Origin: an uncultured Clostridia bacterium
GTDB taxonomy: Bacteria > Bacillota > Clostridia > Oscillospirales > Ruminococcaceae
Assembly (NCBI GenBank): GCA_944386445.1
Contig: CALXBD010000007.1
Span: 1-42,721 of the forward strand
DNA: 42,721 bases
Reading direction: 5' to 3'
The notes under the pieces were generated by a model. That model did not search any database and was not told the DNA's origin. It saw nothing but the letters and a program-made list of their open reading frames with translations. Of this stretch, positions 41,562 through 42,721 are shown piece by piece. Within the stretch, counting starts at the first letter, position 1. Each line of letters opens with the position of its first letter. The position numbers were made by a program, and so were the translations under genes.

Positions 41562-42721
41562 TGGAGCAAGAAAAAGTCCTCAAGAAAAACAAAAATTTCT
41601 ATTGCGGCGTTATCTTCACCGTTTTAGAAGGGCTGCTTTCTGGCAGCAATTTCATGGTTTTGTATGCAGTAATGCAAATGCTTTACCGGAATGAAATCAG
41701 CATAAATACATTGCTCACACTCACCGGAATTTTGGCCGGGATTTATTTTCTGCGGCTTTTCGTGTATAGCTTCGGATATACGCAAGGACAAATTGGTGGA
41801 TCGAAAGTCAGTAAAAATATCCGGCTGCATTTAGGCGATAAAATCAAAAAAATTCCGTTATCTCGCTTTACCAAAGGTCAGACCGGACAATACATTAACA
41901 CAATCACGAGCGATGTGAGTAACTATGAAAAGGTGTTGACCCATAAAACCGGGGATCTGGCAAAAAATATTTCTCTCTCCGCTATGCTTATTGTGTTTGT
42001 TGCGGTAATTTGGTTTCCGGCTGGCATTATCCTGCTTTGTACGGATCTCCTGTTAATTCCAGCATTTTGGTTTTCCTTCCGCGCAGTAAAGAAATACGGA
42101 AATGAAAAAAACCAGATTTGTGCAGAAAATGTAAGCAGCATTGTTGAATATGTAACAGGCATACAGACCTTTCGAGCTTATGGTATTGGTGGGACAAAGA
42201 ATGAAACTGTTACCAAGGCTATGAAAGATTTCAGCGATATAAGTTACATCTATGAAGCAAAAGTCATTCCGATTGGTTCAATCCTGGGTGTATTGGCATG
42301 GTGCAGTATCCCCGTAGTAATGGTGGCAGGTATTGGCCCAGTATTGAATGGGGAGCTTGATTTGATTTCTTATCTTCTGATTTCAATGCTCCCTTTATTT
42401 CTTGCCAAGTTAGAAACAACAATCTTTGTTGACTTGACCAGTTATAAAAATTTGACTATCTCCAAGCGCCAAATCACAAGTATTTTTAAGGAACCAGAGG
42501 AAACCGGCAGTATGGAGCCGCTTCAAACAGCCACCCATGGAATCAACTTCGACAGTGTGGACTTTTCCTATGTACCCGGAGAGCCGGTGCTGAAACACGC
42601 CACCTTTACAGTGCCAGACCAGAAGCTCACGGCCATTGTCGGGGACTCCGGTTCCGGCAAATCTACCATTCTGAATTTGATTGCAAAATATTACGAGGCA
42701 ACAGGCGGAACAATTTCCATT
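41561..42721 (+). CDS. ABC exporter, fused permease-ATPase (3' partial)
   Basis: The frame runs open to the window edge (387 codons). A membrane domain with about six hydrophobic segments (VIFTVLEGLLSGSNFMVLYA, LTLTGILAGIYFLRLFVY, SAMLIVFVAVIWF, AGIILLCTDLLLIPAFWF, PIGSILGVLAWCSIPVVMV, LISYLLISMLPLFLAKL) covers residues about 1-300. The ATPase domain then starts: INFDSVDFSYVPGEPVLK and Walker A GDSGSGKST from residue 361. It is the second half of a heterodimeric multidrug/siderophore-type exporter whose first half is truncated. GGAAGGAGG precedes the ATG. The substrate is unknown. Confidence 0.9.
   Translation, partial: MEQEKVLKKNKNFYCGVIFTVLEGLLSGSNFMVLYAVMQMLYRNEISINTLLTLTGILAGIYFLRLFVYSFGYTQGQIGGSKVSKNIRLHLGDKIKKIPLSRFTKGQTGQYINTITSDVSNYEKVLTHKTGDLAKNISLSAMLIVFVAVIWFPAGIILLCTDLLLIPAFWFSFRAVKKYGNEKNQICAENVSSIVEYVTGIQTFRAYGIGGTKNETVTKAMKDFSDISYIYEAKVIPIGSILGVLAWCSIPVVMVAGIGPVLNGELDLISYLLISMLPLFLAKLETTIFVDLTSYKNLTISKRQITSIFKEPEETGSMEPLQTATHGINFDSVDFSYVPGEPVLKHATFTVPDQKLTAIVGDSGSGKSTILNLIAKYYEATGGTISI

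Overview
The window looks like chromosome of a spore-forming, anaerobic, Gram-positive clostridium, most likely Oscillospiraceae/Ruminococcaceae (lineage is my inference from gene order and protein style). Signs are: a yabM-mazG-HU-rqcP-yabP-yabQ-divIC-yabR sporulation/division block, glycyl-radical pyruvate formate-lyase under a ZTP riboswitch, oxygen-independent HemZ, and many AGGAGG ribosome sites with TTGACA-17-TATAAT type promoters.

Region 1 (1-7738): a compact + strand operon, recJ (5' end outside the window), relA/spoT, dtd, an MBL hydrolase, hemZ and a uridine-kinase-like gene, with overlaps or gaps under 15 nt. Region 2 (7735-13445): a zinc-ribbon protein, a SpoVB/YabM flippase, MazG, HU, RqcP, YabP, YabQ, DivIC and the S1 protein YabR. 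This is the Bacillus yab cluster order with HU inserted. Region 3 (13455-17420): dinB on the - strand, divergent from cysK, a 2-hydroxyacid dehydrogenase and an acetyltransferase. Region 4 (17447-20655): consensus promoter, ZTP riboswitch with terminator, pflB, an intergenic hairpin, pflA. Region 5 (20684-26217): an orphan oligopeptide-binding lipoprotein, rpsO, pnp and degV, each with clear promoter and/or terminator.

Region 6 (26299-39234) is accessory carbohydrate metabolism. A GH36 alpha-galactosidase and a 1075-aa DUF5107+TPR protein form one - strand operon. Divergent from it is a regulator with a LacI-like sensor domain but the helix-turn-helix at the C-terminus. An inverted repeat covers the operon's -10 box. 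Then come a serine hydrolase, a URO-D-fold protein divergent from a six-hairpin glycosidase with a strong hairpin leader, and an LD-carboxypeptidase (MccF/S66).

Region 7 (39295-42721) looks acquired. An RsgA-type GTPase lies behind a ~360-nt leader holding a strong promoter, short leader ORFs, two terminator-like hairpins and a 12-nt direct repeat. This layout resembles translation-attenuation leaders of ribosome-targeting resistance genes. After a small unknown protein and a junction there is a 5'-truncated ABC exporter half and an intact-looking partner cut by the window end. The most novel candidates are the attenuated RsgA locus and the DUF5107-TPR/GH36/inverted-LacI module. No tRNA, rRNA, CRISPR array or complete insertion sequence was recognised.
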